64,000 nucleotides of DNA from Mycolicibacillus parakoreensis (GCF_022370835.2 NZ_CP092365.1:3782001-3846000), one strand, 5' to 3'; counted from the first letter of the stretch, positions 32,925 through 45,407 are shown. Notes: a model not told the origin generated them from the sequence alone. Made by a program: numbers and translations.

Positions 32925-34322
32925 CTAGGAGGGCTCATCGTCGTCGGGATGGCCACCGCCGGTTTCATACAGGAGCTTCTCCGGGTGGTGATACCGGTTG
33001 ATGCGCGCCTGACCGTGCTCCAACCGTGCCGGCGGGATGGTTTCGACGTCACCGTTGCGTTTTCTGCGGGTGACCCAGTCGCCGTCGAGGAGCCGGTGAT
33101 GCGGCCCGCACCGCAACGTCAGCTCGTCGGCGTGGGTGCGGGGTTGGCGGGCGTAGGCGGTGAGGTGGTGCACCTCGGTGAGGTTGGCCGGCACCGGACA
33201 GCCCGGGTGGGTACAGCCGCGGTCGGTGGCGTAGAGCAGCAGCCGCTGGGCCGCGTTGGCCAGGCGTTTGCCGTGGTAGAGCGCCAGCGGTTTGGCGCCG
33301 TCGAAGATCGCCAGATAGTGGTGGGAGCGGGCGGCGAGGCTTAAGACCTCGCTCATCGGCATCCAGGTGCCGCCCCCGGTGTGCGCTTTGGCGCCGGTGT
33401 TGGCGGTGCTGCCGGCGGCGGCTTCCAGATCGGCCAGCGTGGTGGTCACCACGATCGAGGCCGGCAGGCCGTTGTGGTCGCCGAGCTGACCGGAGGCCAG
33501 CAGCGCCGTCGCCAAGGCGCCCAGCGCGTCGTGGTTGCGTTGCGCCTCGCTGCGCGAATCGTTGTCGATCGCCGCCTGGCTGGGCGTGCCGGTCAGGCAG
33601 GGGGTGGCGTCGTCGGGGTTGGCCATGCCCGGGGCGGCCCAGCGGGCCAACACCGCGTCGAGGGCGGCGCGGGCCGTCGGGGTGAGCTGGCCGCGCAGCG
33701 CGCTCATCCCGTCGCTGTCCTGTTTGCCCAGGACCAGCCCGCGGTGGCGGGCGCGTTCGGCGTCGGAGAAATGGCCGTCGGGGTCGAGGCAGTCCGCCAG
33801 GCGATCGGCGAGCCGTTTGAGCTCGTCGGGCCGGAACTGGGTGGCCAGCTCCGCGAGTTGGCGTTCGGCCTCGGCGGCGGCCTCCCGGTCGACCTTGTAG
33901 GGCAGGTGATGCCAGAACGCGCGGATCACCTCGACGTGGGCGCGGTTGATCGCCCCGGCGCGCTGCGCCGCGGCGGTGTAGGGCAGCACCGGCTCCAGCG
34001 GCTGACCGTCGAGGGCACGACGCTCGGCCAGATCGGCGGTGTGGGCCAGGCGCCCGCGGGCCTCTGCCCGGGTGACGCGCAGCCGGTCGGCGAGCACCCA
34101 CGGCAGTCTGCCGCCGAGTTCCTCCTCGCCGGCATGCCCCAGCTCGTCGATCAACGAGTGCTCCAGCACCGGCAGCAGCCGCCGCCACCCCTCGATGCGC
34201 TGCAGCAGCGCCAACCGCTCCGGGGTGGTGAGCACGTCGGCCGACAGGCTCAGCGCGTTCTGCAGATCGGCGTCCACCGCGTCGTAGACCGCGCCGATCT
34301 CCTCGCACTGTGTCGTACACAT
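32925..34322 (-). CDS. DUF222/HNH endonuclease domain protein (13E12 repeat family)
   Basis: A 465-residue protein with an N-terminal helical DUF222 region (about 20-300) and a C-terminal HNH nuclease: DRGCTHPGCPVPANLTEVHH, then ADELTLRCGPHHRLLDGDW. Cys pairs and the HH/CGPHH set suggest a metal-bound HNH centre. This is the 13E12 family found in many mycobacterial copies. A TAGAAT -10 element ends 6 bases before the ATG, so the message is leaderless, and an SOS-box-like sequence overlaps the start. Induction by DNA damage is expected. Its cellular role is not established. Confidence 0.92.
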   Translation of the reverse strand: MCTTQCEEIGAVYDAVDADLQNALSLSADVLTTPERLALLQRIEGWRRLLPVLEHSLIDELGHAGEEELGGRLPWVLADRLRVTRAEARGRLAHTADLAERRALDGQPLEPVLPYTAAAQRAGAINRAHVEVIRAFWHHLPYKVDREAAAEAERQLAELATQFRPDELKRLADRLADCLDPDGHFSDAERARHRGLVLGKQDSDGMSALRGQLTPTARAALDAVLARWAAPGMANPDDATPCLTGTPSQAAIDNDSRSEAQRNHDALGALATALLASGQLGDHNGLPASIVVTTTLADLEAAAGSTANTGAKAHTGGGTWMPMSEVLSLAARSHHYLAIFDGAKPLALYHGKRLANAAQRLLLYATDRGCTHPGCPVPANLTEVHHLTAYARQPRTHADELTLRCGPHHRLLDGDWVTRRKRNGDVETIPPARLEHGQARINRYHHPEKLLYETGGGHPDDDEPS

Positions 34323-34328
34323 GTTCGA
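34313..34328 (-). promoter_or_regulatory. LexA/SOS-box-like site over the HNH gene start
   Basis: On the minus strand the site reads TCGAAC-ATGT-GTACGA, 11 of 12 conserved positions of the mycobacterial SOS box TCGAAC-N4-GTTCGA. It begins right after the TAGAAT -10 hexamer and covers the ATG. LexA binding here would block initiation. The SOS link of 13E12 genes in M. tuberculosis is published knowledge as I recall it. Confidence 0.75.
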
Positions 34329-34435
34329 ATTCTAACGCGGCCGGCCGACAGCGCGCCGGCGCGCGAGTCCTCCCGGGGGTCCTCCTGGGGACAGCGCCGG
34401 CACTGGGGATAACCTCACCCCCGCGGGGGCGACGC

Positions 34436-34891
34436 TCAGGTCTGGTAGCGCAGGATGCTCTCGGCCACGCAGGCCGGTTTCGCCGAGTTCTCCACCTCCA
34501 CGGTGGTCGTCAGCACCAGCTGATGGGTGCCGCCGCCCAGATCGCTCACCTCGACGACGTCGACCCGGGCGCGAAGCCGCGATCCGACCGGCACCGGCGC
34601 CGGGAACCGCACCTTGTTCAGCCCGTAGTTGATGCCCATCTTGACCCCGTCCAACCGAAACAGGCTGTGGTGCAGCCGGGGCAGCAGCGCCAGCGTCAGA
34701 AAACCGTGGGCGATGGTGGTGCCGAACGGCCCGGCGGCGGCACGCTCGGGGTCGACGTGGATCCACTGATGGTCGCCGGTGGCGTCGGCGAACAGGTTGA
34801 CCTGCTCCTGGCTGATCGTCAGCCAGTCGCTGGTGCCGATCGACGCGCCCTGCAGCGCCGCCAGCTCACTGATCGATGAGAACACCCGCAT
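34436..34891 (-). CDS. htdZ: (R)-specific enoyl-CoA hydratase, MaoC family
   Basis: A 151-residue single-hotdog MaoC dehydratase matching Rv0130 (HtdZ) in size and place. The hydratase motif FADATGDHQWIHVDPERA contains catalytic Asp40 and His45, followed by GPFGTTIAHGFLTL. It hydrates trans-2-enoyl-CoA to the (R)-3-hydroxy product. Its ATG follows the thioesterase stop closely on the same strand, with an AGAGGAAG ribosome site. It ends an operon with the thioesterase and CoA-transferase genes. Confidence 0.95.
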   Translation of the reverse strand: MRVFSSISELAALQGASIGTSDWLTISQEQVNLFADATGDHQWIHVDPERAAAGPFGTTIAHGFLTLALLPRLHHSLFRLDGVKMGINYGLNKVRFPAPVPVGSRLRARVDVVEVSDLGGGTHQLVLTTTVEVENSAKPACVAESILRYQT

Positions 34892-34895
34892 GGGC

Positions 34896-35717
34896 TCACT
34901 TCCTCTCGGTTGGGTGGGGATCTCGGGGGGTCACCAGACCCTCCTGCACGACGGTGGCGACCCGTTGTCCGTCGGCGCCCACCAGGGCCGCGGTGACCAC
35001 GCCGCGCCCCCGGGATGCCGCCGGCGACGCCGACGCCAGCAGGTTCCACCGGTCGGCGCGGATCGGGTGGTGAAACCAGACCGCGGTCCCGGTGGTGCCG
35101 GTGCGATGGCTGCGCCGTTCCAGTGCATGGCCGTGCACCTGCAGCGCCGGGTCGGTCATGTACACGTCGGTGGTGTAGAGCGCGGCCGCGGCGTGCACCA
35201 GCGGATCGGCGGGCAGCGCCACCGTGGCCCGCCACCAGAAGTGGCGCCGGAACCCTGTGCCCGAGCCGCGGTCGCTGATCCGGATGTCGAGTTCCTCCAG
35301 CGGCATCGACGGGGCGGGCCCGGCCGGGCCGGTGGGCGCCAACGTCGCCGGGTCGTCCACGACGGCCGGTGCCGCGCCGTGTTCGGGCCCGGGCAGCGGC
35401 GCGGCGAAGGCCACCGTCGCGGCACTCAACAGCCTCTGACCCTGCATCGCTCGCACGTGACGCACCGCGGTGGTGCGCCCGTCGGTGAGCACCTCCACCC
35501 GGTAGTCGACCGGGTCCCCGGCCGCGCCGGCGCGCAAAAACTGCAGCTGCAGGGCGGTCGGCGCGCGCCGCGGATCCACGGTGCGCCCGGCGGCCATCAG
35601 GGTCTGTGCGGCCAGCTGGCCGCCGTAGGTGCGTTTGCCCGCCGGCCCGCCGCCGGGGCCGATCCACCCTCCGTCACCGGTGGCGGTGCCCTGCAGCAAC
35701 TCCAGCAGTCGGCTCAT
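34896..35717 (-). CDS. Acyl-CoA thioesterase, TesB-like double hotdog
   Basis: A 273-residue thioesterase family protein with two hotdog repeats: TYGGQLAAQTLMAAGRTVDPRRAPTALQLQFLRAG in the first and DLRISDRG-type, LYTTDVYMTDPALQVHG and WFHHPIRADRWNLL in the second. It hydrolyses acyl-CoA to fatty acid and CoA. Its start overlaps the CoA-transferase stop by 4 bases, and htdZ follows. The trio therefore probably processes one acyl-CoA pathway. The ATG at 35717 is favoured by this overlap over the longer open frame. Confidence 0.85.
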   Translation of the reverse strand: MSRLLELLQGTATGDGGWIGPGGGPAGKRTYGGQLAAQTLMAAGRTVDPRRAPTALQLQFLRAGAAGDPVDYRVEVLTDGRTTAVRHVRAMQGQRLLSAATVAFAAPLPGPEHGAAPAVVDDPATLAPTGPAGPAPSMPLEELDIRISDRGSGTGFRRHFWWRATVALPADPLVHAAAALYTTDVYMTDPALQVHGHALERRSHRTGTTGTAVWFHHPIRADRWNLLASASPAASRGRGVVTAALVGADGQRVATVVQEGLVTPRDPHPTERK

Positions 35718-36952
35718 CGCGGCCGCGCCGTCGCCACGACCCCGTCCTGCTCCAGGCGCCGGATCTGGGCATCCGACAGGCCGAGCAGCTCGGTGAGGAC
35801 CGTCGCGGTGTCGGCACCCAGCGCCGGTGCCGCCGCCGCGCGCGGGTGTGCGCCGTCGATCGCCAGCGGCGACCCGGCGGCGTGATAGGGCCCCACCCCC
35901 GGTTGGTCCAGGGTGTCGAACAGCGGGTTGGCGGTGACGCGTGGGCCAGCGGCGACCTCCCCGAAGCTGCGGTAGCGCTCCCACAGAATGGAGGTCGCCG
36001 TCAGCTCCGCCTCGATCGTGGCGGCGTCGTGGCGCCGGAACCAGTCTGCGAACAGACCGCCGAGGACCTCACGGTGCCCAAACCGATCCCCTTCGTCGGC
36101 GAAGTCGACCTCAAGCGCATCAGCCAGGGCCGCAACAGCTTTGGTGGTGCCGGTGACGTCGACCAGATCGCGGAAATGGCGTTCGGTCAACGCCACCACC
36201 ATGAAGTCGACACCGTCGGCGCTGGTGAAGGTCTGACCGTACTGGCCGTAGAGGGCGTTGCCGAGTCGGGGTCGCTCGCGGTCGGTGACCATCGGCTCGG
36301 TCAGAAAGCCCAGCGACCCGGCGGTGGCCAGAGCGACGTTCTCCAAAGCCAGGCTCATCCGGCTGCCCTGCCCGGTGCGGTCCCGGTGGTGCAGCGCCGC
36401 GCTCACCCCCAGGGCGGCATACAGCCCGCATGCCACGTCCCAGGCCGGAAGCGCGTGGTTGATCGGGCCCGCGTGACCGGCCGGGCCGGTCACCAGCGGG
36501 AAGCCGACCCCGGCGTTGACCGTGTAGTCCACACCGGTGGTGCCGTCGGCGCGTCCGAGGATCTCGACGTGGATCAGGTCCGGCCGCTCGGAGACCAATT
36601 CGCCGTAGGAATGCCACTGGCGTCCAACGACGTTGGTGATCAAGACCCCGGCGGAGGCGATCAACTCCCGGACCAGACGCTGACCGTCGCCGCCGCGCAG
36701 ATCCACGGCCACCGATCGGATCCCCTTGTTCAGTCCGGTCCAGTAGATGGAGGTGCCGCTGTCGGCCAACGGCCAGCGGTGATAGTCGGCGGGGCCGGTG
36801 ATCGGGTCGACGCGGACGACGTCGGCGCCGAGCTGGGCCAGGGTCATCCCGGCCAGCGGCACGGCGACGAAGCTGGCGATCTCGATGATCCGGACCCCGG
36901 CCAGCGGGGACGAGGCGGCGGCGCCGGCGTGCTCAGTCATGATGGGCATCAT
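35714..36952 (-). CDS. CoA-transferase family III (CaiB/BaiF) protein
   Basis: A 412-residue class III CoA transferase: SPLAGVRIIEIASFVAVPLAG, LAQLGADVVRVDP, NKGIRSVAVDLR, PDLIHVEILG and PAWDVACGLYAALGVSAALHHRDRTGQG, the last including the Asp position used as covalent acyl carrier in this family. It may also be an alpha-methylacyl-CoA racemase-like enzyme, since both share the fold. An alternative ATG at 36940 (MTEHAG) is at least as likely as 36952. It heads the operon with thioesterase and htdZ. The acyl group handled is unknown. Confidence 0.88.
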   Translation of the reverse strand: MMPIMTEHAGAAASSPLAGVRIIEIASFVAVPLAGMTLAQLGADVVRVDPITGPADYHRWPLADSGTSIYWTGLNKGIRSVAVDLRGGDGQRLVRELIASAGVLITNVVGRQWHSYGELVSERPDLIHVEILGRADGTTGVDYTVNAGVGFPLVTGPAGHAGPINHALPAWDVACGLYAALGVSAALHHRDRTGQGSRMSLALENVALATAGSLGFLTEPMVTDRERPRLGNALYGQYGQTFTSADGVDFMVVALTERHFRDLVDVTGTTKAVAALADALEVDFADEGDRFGHREVLGGLFADWFRRHDAATIEAELTATSILWERYRSFGEVAAGPRVTANPLFDTLDQPGVGPYHAAGSPLAIDGAHPRAAAAPALGADTATVLTELLGLSDAQIRRLEQDGVVATARPR

Positions 36953-37109
36953 CGCAGATCACGAATCGGTCACGCGAGGGCGCTGCCCCGAGGCCCAATC
37001 GTTAGCTAACCGCGATGCGCCACAACGGCGTTGACACAGCGGCAATCCGACGACGCCGTGTTTGACTTCCGACGAACAACCAATCGACCGCAATCGACGC
37101 GGCGGATGA

Positions 37110-38120
<1,011 letters not shown>

Positions 38121-38132
38121 GCCCATCCCACG

Positions 38133-38173
38133 CATCGGCGGCAGCGCAATCCAGCGCTGCCGCCGATGTTTTT
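38133..38173 (+). terminator. Intrinsic terminator of fbpC
   Basis: Perfect 15-bp stem (38133-38147 with 38154-38168), a 6-base loop and a five-T run at 38169-38173. It sits 12 bases after the fbpC stop. Classical intrinsic terminators with a T-run are uncommon in mycobacteria. Confidence 0.85.
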
Positions 38174-38179
38174 CTGCGG

Positions 38180-39160
38180 TCAGTCCCGCACGCGCAGCAC
38201 GACTTTGCCGGTGGCGGTGCGATTCTCCAGGGCGGCGATCGCGGTGGCCGCCTCATCGAGCGGGTAGACCACCGGTTCGGGGGCCGCCAAGCGCCCGCCG
38301 GCCAGCAGCTGATGCAGCTCGTCCCACTGCTCGCCCAACGCACCGGGATGGCTGCCCGCCCACGCGCCCCAACCGACACCGACCACGTCGATGTTGTTGA
38401 GCAGCAACCGGTTGACCTTCACCGTCGGGATCTCCCCGCCGGTGAACCCGATCACCAGCAGCCGGCCCGCCGGGGCCAGTGACCGCAGCGAGTCGGTGAA
38501 ACGGTCGCCGCCCACCGGGTCGACCACCAGGTCCACGCCACGTCCGTCGGTCAGCTCCTTGACGGCGTCTTTGAACCCGTCGACGAGCACCACGTCGGTG
38601 GCGCCGGCGGCGGTGGCCGCCGCCGCCTTCTCCTGGCTGCTGACCACCGCGATCGTGCGGGCCGCCCCCAGCACCGGGGCCAGCCGCAGTGCGGCGGTGC
38701 CGATCCCGCCGGCGGCGCCGTGCACCAGCACGGTCTCGCCGGCGGCGAGCCGGCCGCGCAGCCGCAACGCGAAATGCACCGTCAGATCGTTGAACAACAG
38801 CCCCGCACCGGCGGCGAACCCGATGGTGTCGGGCAGCGGGAACACCCGGTCGGGGCGCAGCGCGGCCACCTCGGCCATCCCACCGGCGAGCATGGTCAGC
38901 CCGACCACCCGATCCCCCGGGCGCACCCCGGCACCGTCGGGGGCGGCGCGCACCACCCCGGCCACCTCGGCGCCGGGGACGAACGGCGGGTCCGGCCGGT
39001 ACTGGTAGCGCCCCCGGGTCAGCAGCGCATCGGGGAACGCCACCCCGGCCGCGTGCACGTCGACCACCACCAGCCCGTCGTCGCCGGGCTCGTCGACCTG
39101 CCGGATCTCGATCGCTGCGGGACCGTCGAGCCGGGTCACCACTGCCGCACGCATCGTCAC
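38180..39160 (-). CDS. Quinone oxidoreductase-like MDR protein (Rv0149-like)
   Basis: A 326-residue zinc-free medium-chain dehydrogenase: [33 protein letters not shown] at the N-terminus, the NADPH motif [37 protein letters not shown] and [11 protein letters not shown]. No zinc ligands are present. It starts with GTG at 39160 overlapping the mak stop (GTGA), or with ATG at 39154. It is thus the last gene of the treS-mak unit, unlike M. tuberculosis where the Rv0149 type lies next to Rv0148. The substrate is unknown. Confidence 0.85.
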   Translation of the reverse strand: MTMRAAVVTRLDGPAAIEIRQVDEPGDDGLVVVDVHAAGVAFPDALLTRGRYQYRPDPPFVPGAEVAGVVRAAPDGAGVRPGDRVVGLTMLAGGMAEVAALRPDRVFPLPDTIGFAAGAGLLFNDLTVHFALRLRGRLAAGETVLVHGAAGGIGTAALRLAPVLGAARTIAVVSSQEKAAAATAAGATDVVLVDGFKDAVKELTDGRGVDLVVDPVGGDRFTDSLRSLAPAGRLLVIGFTGGEIPTVKVNRLLLNNIDVVGVGWGAWAGSHPGALGEQWDELHQLLAGGRLAAPEPVVYPLDEAATAIAALENRTATGKVVLRVRD

Positions 39161-40509
39161 GTCTTGGTACTCCTTCGTCGCGTCGGTTCAGCCACCAGCC
39201 TCGTGATGGCCTGCAGGGGGATCGGGAGCCAGCTGGGGCGGTGACGGGCCTCGTAGCCCGCCTCGTAGATCGCCTTGTCCAGCTCGTAGGCGGTGAGCAC
39301 CGCCGCGGCGTCGCGGGGGTCGGCGCCGGACTCGGCGGCGTAGCCGTCGCAGAACGCGGCCCGGTTGCGCGCGATCCACTCCCCGGCGCGCACCGCCAGC
39401 TGCTTGCGCGACGCCGGGTCCAACAGCGGCTCGTGGGCGGCGTAGTCGTAGGAGCGCAGCATGCCGGCGACGTCGCGCAGCACCGAGTCCGGGGCGCGGC
39501 GCACCGGCAGCGGCTGACCCGGCTCGCCCTCGAAGTCGATGAGCAGCCAGCCCTCCGGGGTGCGCAGCACCTGTCCGAGATGCAGATCGCCGTGGATGCG
39601 CTGCACGGAGATCGACGTCTCGGACAGGTGCCGGAAGCGCTCGGCGGCGGCGGCCACGTGCGGACGCAGTTGCGGCACGGCCGCCGCGGTGGCCCGGAGC
39701 CGCTGCACGGCGGCGTCGACGGGGAAGACGTCGCGCCCGGACCCGAGGTGTTCGGCGAGGGTGGCGTGCACCGCGGCCACCGCCTGACCGAGCCGGTGGG
39801 ATTCGGCCGCGAAATCCCCGCCCACCTCGTAGGCGTACAGGTCGGCCTCGGCGAACAGGTCCCGCACACTGGCAGTGGCCATGGCCCAGCCCTCGGCGGA
39901 GTTGGCGGCGTACTGCGCGACCATGCCCAGCGGGGTGGGCTTCCCGCCGGCCATCAGCTCGTAGGAGCCGAGCAGCCGGGCCACGTGCGGGCTGCCGGCG
40001 CGGCCGAGCACCCGGTTCAACTCGATGTCGGGGTTGATCCCGGTGTGCAGCCGGCGGAACACCTTGAGGATCGCGTCCTGGCCGAAGATCACGCTGGTGT
40101 TGGACTGTTCGGCGTCGCCGACCCAGCACGGCTCCCCCAGCGGCAGCGTGACGTCGGGTTCGGCGGTGAAGTCGATGCGGTCCAGATCGGCGCTGCGGGC
40201 CGCCGAGGAGTCGATCAGCTCCAACAGCAACCCGGCGACGGCCGGGTCGTAGAGACCGTCGTAGCCGGTGCGTCCGTCGTCGACGCCGATCTTCGCGACG
40301 TTGTGGTACTCCGGCGGCGGTTCGGCGTCCCAGCCGACCAGCACCTGGTAGCGCTCGGCGAACCCGTCGGTGTAGTGCACCTCGAGCAGCACCAGGTCCA
40401 CGTCGTCGCGCAGCGCGATCACCCGGCCGGGGTGCGCCGAGGCGATCTCGCGGGTGCGTCCGGCGTACCAGCGCTGCCCGACCAGCCAGTCGGCGAACGG
40501 CAGTTTCAT
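39157..40509 (-). CDS. mak: Maltokinase
   Basis: Mak (450 aa; Rv0127 455 aa) phosphorylates maltose to maltose 1-phosphate, the substrate for GlgE in alpha-glucan synthesis. The kinase motifs [12 protein letters not shown] (catalytic Asp308) and [10 protein letters not shown] (Asp325, metal) are intact, and the N-terminal cap [14 protein letters not shown] matches the family. Its start lies 7 bases after the treS stop, so treS-mak form the usual pair that together convert trehalose to maltose 1-phosphate. Confidence 0.96.
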   Translation of the reverse strand: MKLPFADWLVGQRWYAGRTREIASAHPGRVIALRDDVDLVLLEVHYTDGFAERYQVLVGWDAEPPPEYHNVAKIGVDDGRTGYDGLYDPAVAGLLLELIDSSAARSADLDRIDFTAEPDVTLPLGEPCWVGDAEQSNTSVIFGQDAILKVFRRLHTGINPDIELNRVLGRAGSPHVARLLGSYELMAGGKPTPLGMVAQYAANSAEGWAMATASVRDLFAEADLYAYEVGGDFAAESHRLGQAVAAVHATLAEHLGSGRDVFPVDAAVQRLRATAAAVPQLRPHVAAAAERFRHLSETSISVQRIHGDLHLGQVLRTPEGWLLIDFEGEPGQPLPVRRAPDSVLRDVAGMLRSYDYAAHEPLLDPASRKQLAVRAGEWIARNRAAFCDGYAAESGADPRDAAAVLTAYELDKAIYEAGYEARHRPSWLPIPLQAITRLVAEPTRRRSTKT

Positions 40510-40516
40510 CGGCGCC

Positions 40517-42295
<1,779 letters not shown>

Positions 42296-42308
42296 ACCCG
42301 CATCGTCG

Positions 42309-43454
42309 CTAACCCGCCGGGCCGACCGCCAGGACGATGTTGGCGCTCTGCTCGCCGCCCTGCGGGCTGCGCCAGCGCAGCTCGACGGTGTCGCCGGGGT
42401 GGTGCTGGTCGATCACCCGGGTCAGCGTGGTCGCCGAGTCGATATCGTCGCCGGCCAGCGCGAGCAGGATGTCGCCGCGGCGGACGCCGGCCTGCTCGGC
42501 GGGGGTGTTGTTGAGGACCTGGACCACCTTGACGCCCGAGCCGCCGGCGTCGACCACCCCGATGCCCAGGAAGGGGGTCGCCCCGATGTGGACGGTGTCC
42601 GAGGCGTTGCCCGACCGGATCTGGTTGGCGACGGCCATCGCCTGGTTGATCGGGATCGCGAAGCCCTCCCCGCCGGGCTGCGCCATCTTGTAGTTCTCCG
42701 AGGCCGCGGTGTTGACCCCGATCACCTCGCCGGCCGCGTTGACCATCGGGCCCCCGGAGTCGCCGGGGCGCAGCGGGGTGCTCGCCCGGATCATCCCGGT
42801 GAGCGTCTCCGAGGCGCCGGTCAGGTCGTCGGAGGCCGACACGGTCTGGTCCAGGGCGGTCACGGTGCCGGGCACCGCGCTGGGGGTGCCGCCCTGACCG
42901 CCGGCGTTGCCCATCGAGATGACGTCGTCGCCGACCGCCACCGAGTTGGAGTCGCCGATGGTGGCCACCGGCAGGCCGGTGGCGCCGCGCAGCTTGATCA
43001 GCGCGACGTCGTGGGTGCGGTCGTAGCCGAGCACCTCGACGTCGTAGCTCTGCTGGTTGGCCACCGACATCGCCGAGACCTCGGTGGCCCCGGCGATGAC
43101 GTGGTTGTTGGTCAACACCACGCCGCTGGGGTCGAGCACGATGCCGGTGCCCGCGCTCACCGCGCGCGCGTAGCCGAGTTGGGTGTTGATGTTGACCACC
43201 GAGGGGCCGACCTGGGCGACCGCGGAACTCGGGTTGATTCCCGGCACGCTCGCGGTGGTCGGGACCGTCGTGGTGGCCGGCGGGACATCGGCGTCCAGCG
43301 ACGGCACCGGCACCGGCGGCGCCGGCACCGGGTCGGCCAGCGCCGGTCCGGCGCCCGGCGTCAGTGCTCCCAGCGTCAGTGCGACGGCGGCCGCCGCGGC
43401 GAGCACCCACCTCGGTCCGCGACACCCCCCGGACCTGCGGCGTATTCCGCTCAT
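42309..43454 (-). CDS. pepA: Secreted trypsin-like/PDZ serine protease (PepA, Mtb32A-like)
   Basis: A 381-residue exported protease (Rv0125 is about 355 aa). It has a Sec signal ending ALA at about residue 40, a Pro/Val/Thr-rich linker, and a chymotrypsin-like domain with His118 (TNNHVI), Asp149 (THDVALI) and Ser233 (GDSGGP). A C-terminal PDZ domain spans about 285-375. The start at 43454 has an AGGTAGGA ribosome site. Substrates are unknown; the family is HtrA-like in layout. It is followed by treS, 13 bases downstream. Confidence 0.94.
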   Translation of the reverse strand: MSGIRRRSGGCRGPRWVLAAAAAVALTLGALTPGAGPALADPVPAPPVPVPSLDADVPPATTTVPTTASVPGINPSSAVAQVGPSVVNINTQLGYARAVSAGTGIVLDPSGVVLTNNHVIAGATEVSAMSVANQQSYDVEVLGYDRTHDVALIKLRGATGLPVATIGDSNSVAVGDDVISMGNAGGQGGTPSAVPGTVTALDQTVSASDDLTGASETLTGMIRASTPLRPGDSGGPMVNAAGEVIGVNTAASENYKMAQPGGEGFAIPINQAMAVANQIRSGNASDTVHIGATPFLGIGVVDAGGSGVKVVQVLNNTPAEQAGVRRGDILLALAGDDIDSATTLTRVIDQHHPGDTVELRWRSPQGGEQSANIVLAVGPAG

Positions 43455-43621
43455 CGTCCTACCTTCCGTTCGGGTGCGCTCCCGGTGACGTCCGGCGTTG
43501 CGGGCCGACGGTGTGGCCGGCCCCGGGGTGGACGCACTGTCTGTGAGGATACGTGCCCGGATCGACATAAGGGGTGGTGGCGACGATTTTTCCTGGTCGG
43601 CAAGGCGGTAGGGTCACCGCC

Positions 43622-44416
43622 ATGGCCTCTACCGACCACGGCGACCCCGGCGACGGCCCGTCGGTGCCGCCGCCGCTGACCGACGTCGTCAACGCCACCC
43701 GCCCGTCGGCGGCCGAGCAGGCCCGCACGGTCGCCGCGGCCACCAACACCGCGACGCTGGCGACGCTGACCGCCGACGGCGACCCGTGGGCGTCGCTGAT
43801 CACCTACGGGCTGCTCGGCGGCGACCCGGTGCTGTGCGTCTCCCGGCTCGCCGAGCACGGCCGCAACCTGGATCGCGACCAGCGCGCCAGCATCGCGGTG
43901 GTGGCCCCCACCACCGTCGTCGATCCGCTGGCCAGCAGCCGGATCACGGTGGCCGGGGTGGCCGAGAAGCCGACCGGAGAGACCGCGGCGGCGGCGCGGG
44001 CGGCCCATCTCGCCGCGGTGCCGGCCGCCCGCTACTACATCGACTACAGCGACTTCTCGCTGTGGGTGCTGCGGGTGCACCGGATCCGCTGGGTCGGCGG
44101 GTACGGCCGGATGGATTCGGCCAGCGGCGCCGACTACGCCGCCGCCGAACCGGATCCGATCGCGCCGCAGGCTGCCCGGGCGGTGGACCACCTCAACGCC
44201 GACCACGCCGATTCGCTGCTGGCGATGGCCCGTGCCCTCGGGGGATTCCCCGACACCGTCGAGGCGGTGTGCACCGGCGCCGACCGCTACGGGCTGGATC
44301 TGAAGGTCACCACGCCGCGCGGGGTGGCCTACACCCGCGCCGGGTTCGCCACCGCGATCGACCGCCCCGATCAGCTGCGGGCCGCGGCCACCGAGTTGGC
44401 CCGGCGGGCCGGGTAG
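43622..44416 (+). CDS. HugZ-like FMN-split-barrel protein with DUF2470
   Basis: A 264-residue protein with an N-terminal pyridoxamine-phosphate-oxidase-like split barrel (ATLATLTADGDPWASLITYG, SRLAEHGRNLDRDQRASIAVV) and a C-terminal DUF2470 domain (AVDHLNADHADSLLAMARALGG). This pairing is the HugZ/HutZ haem-utilisation layout, in which DUF2470 contributes the haem-binding His. Rv0121c is the shorter relative at a similar distance from pepA. TAGGGT ends 7 bases before the ATG at 43622, so the message may be leaderless. Haem degradation, or F420/flavin reduction, are the alternatives. Confidence 0.8.
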   Translation: MASTDHGDPGDGPSVPPPLTDVVNATRPSAAEQARTVAAATNTATLATLTADGDPWASLITYGLLGGDPVLCVSRLAEHGRNLDRDQRASIAVVAPTTVVDPLASSRITVAGVAEKPTGETAAAARAAHLAAVPAARYYIDYSDFSLWVLRVHRIRWVGGYGRMDSASGADYAAAEPDPIAPQAARAVDHLNADHADSLLAMARALGGFPDTVEAVCTGADRYGLDLKVTTPRGVAYTRAGFATAIDRPDQLRAAATELARRAG

Positions 44417-44422
44417 GCCGCC

Positions 44423-44932
44423 GTGCGCCCGCGGGCACTGCTGGCCGCGCTGGCCGCGCTGGCGGCGCTGGCGGCGCCGGCCGCCGTGGCGCTGCCGGCC
44501 GCACCGACGGCGCCCGCCGAGCCGGACCCGGGACCGTGGCCCACGATCCGGCACTTCCAGCGACTCGACACCGCCGAGTTCATGGTGCCCGGCGCCGACG
44601 GGCGGTGGTTCACCGCCGCCACCGGGCAGAACTGCGGGATCTGGGGGCCGGGCAGCGTGGCCTGCTCCGGCGCCATCCCGGGGGCGCCGCCGGGGACCCG
44701 GGCGTTGGGCTGGGTGGCCGGGGACCGCTCGATGCACTACGACCACACGGTGGCGGTCCGGATGCCGCCCACCCGGGCGCGGGTGCGGCTGGCGCCGCGC
44801 AGCCTCATCGAGCACAACGGCACCACGTGCGCGGTCACCGACGACGCCGGAACCTACTGTGAGCGCGGGCCGCTGCGGTTTCTGCTCACCCCCACCGGCT
44901 CGTGGCTCACCCCGCCGTGGATGGACATCTGA
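44423..44932 (+). CDS. Secreted protein of unknown function
   Basis: A 169-residue protein with a signal sequence (VRPRALLAALAALAALAAPA and a VALPAAPTAPA cleavage zone). The mature part has four cysteines (in GQNCGIWGPGSVACSG and TTCAVTDDAGTYC), probably forming two disulfides, and conserved RHFQRLDTAEF and SMHYDHTVAVRMPP segments. It begins 6 bases after the HugZ-like gene and is likely co-transcribed. I do not recognise the family; exported to the envelope or medium. Confidence 0.75.
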   Translation: MRPRALLAALAALAALAAPAAVALPAAPTAPAEPDPGPWPTIRHFQRLDTAEFMVPGADGRWFTAATGQNCGIWGPGSVACSGAIPGAPPGTRALGWVAGDRSMHYDHTVAVRMPPTRARVRLAPRSLIEHNGTTCAVTDDAGTYCERGPLRFLLTPTGSWLTPPWMDI

Positions 44933-44942
44933 CGCCGCGAGG

Positions 44943-45407
44943 TCACCGACCGGCCAGCACCGCCACCGCCAGCACCCGGGTGCCGTCGGCGGTGGTGAGC
45001 ACGCTGGTGCCGACCCGGTCGAAGGAACAGTCGGTCAGGCTGGTGTCGGCTTGCAGCAGCGCACCGTTGATGGCGGTGGCGGGGTCGGGGCCGAATCCCT
45101 GCACCTGGATCGCGGTGCCGGCGTCGTCGCCGAGGTCGTGCAGCACCGGCAGCGGGTCGTCGACGGGCACGTGGCGGGCGGTGTGGTCGAGGTAGTCGCG
45201 GGTGGAGCGGTTGGAGAGCGCCGCGACGTGCGCCACCGTCGGGTCCGGGCGCAGCGGGCCGCACGGCCCGGCCGCGCGCAGCGCCGCGATGGCGGCGCGA
45301 AACCGGTTCTCGTCGGCCTCGTCGGCGCCCGCCGGGGCGGCGGCCAACACGGCGGCCAGCGCGGCGGCGCCCACCACGGCGGCGGCCGGCACGGTGCGGG
45401 CGCTCAT
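44943..45407 (-). CDS. Exported CAP-like (SCP) domain protein at the mce operon end
   Basis: A 154-residue exported protein: Sec signal (VPAAAVVGAAALAAVLAAAPAGA), then a shortened CAP-like pattern FRAAIAALRAAGPCGPLRPDPTVAHVAALSNRSTRDYLDHTA and a C-terminal VGTSVLTTADGTRVLAVAVLA. Two cysteines may pair. Its ATG overlaps the stop of the upstream gene by 4 bases, placing it as the last gene of the mce operon. CAP assignment is tentative; function unknown. Confidence 0.7.
   Translation of the reverse strand: MSARTVPAAAVVGAAALAAVLAAAPAGADEADENRFRAAIAALRAAGPCGPLRPDPTVAHVAALSNRSTRDYLDHTARHVPVDDPLPVLHDLGDDAGTAIQVQGFGPDPATAINGALLQADTSLTDCSFDRVGTSVLTTADGTRVLAVAVLAGR

Noticed and set aside
32925..34322. 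HNH protein as an insertion sequence or homing element
   Set aside because: No terminal inverted repeats or target duplication; DUF222/HNH proteins are a chromosomal 13E12 family.
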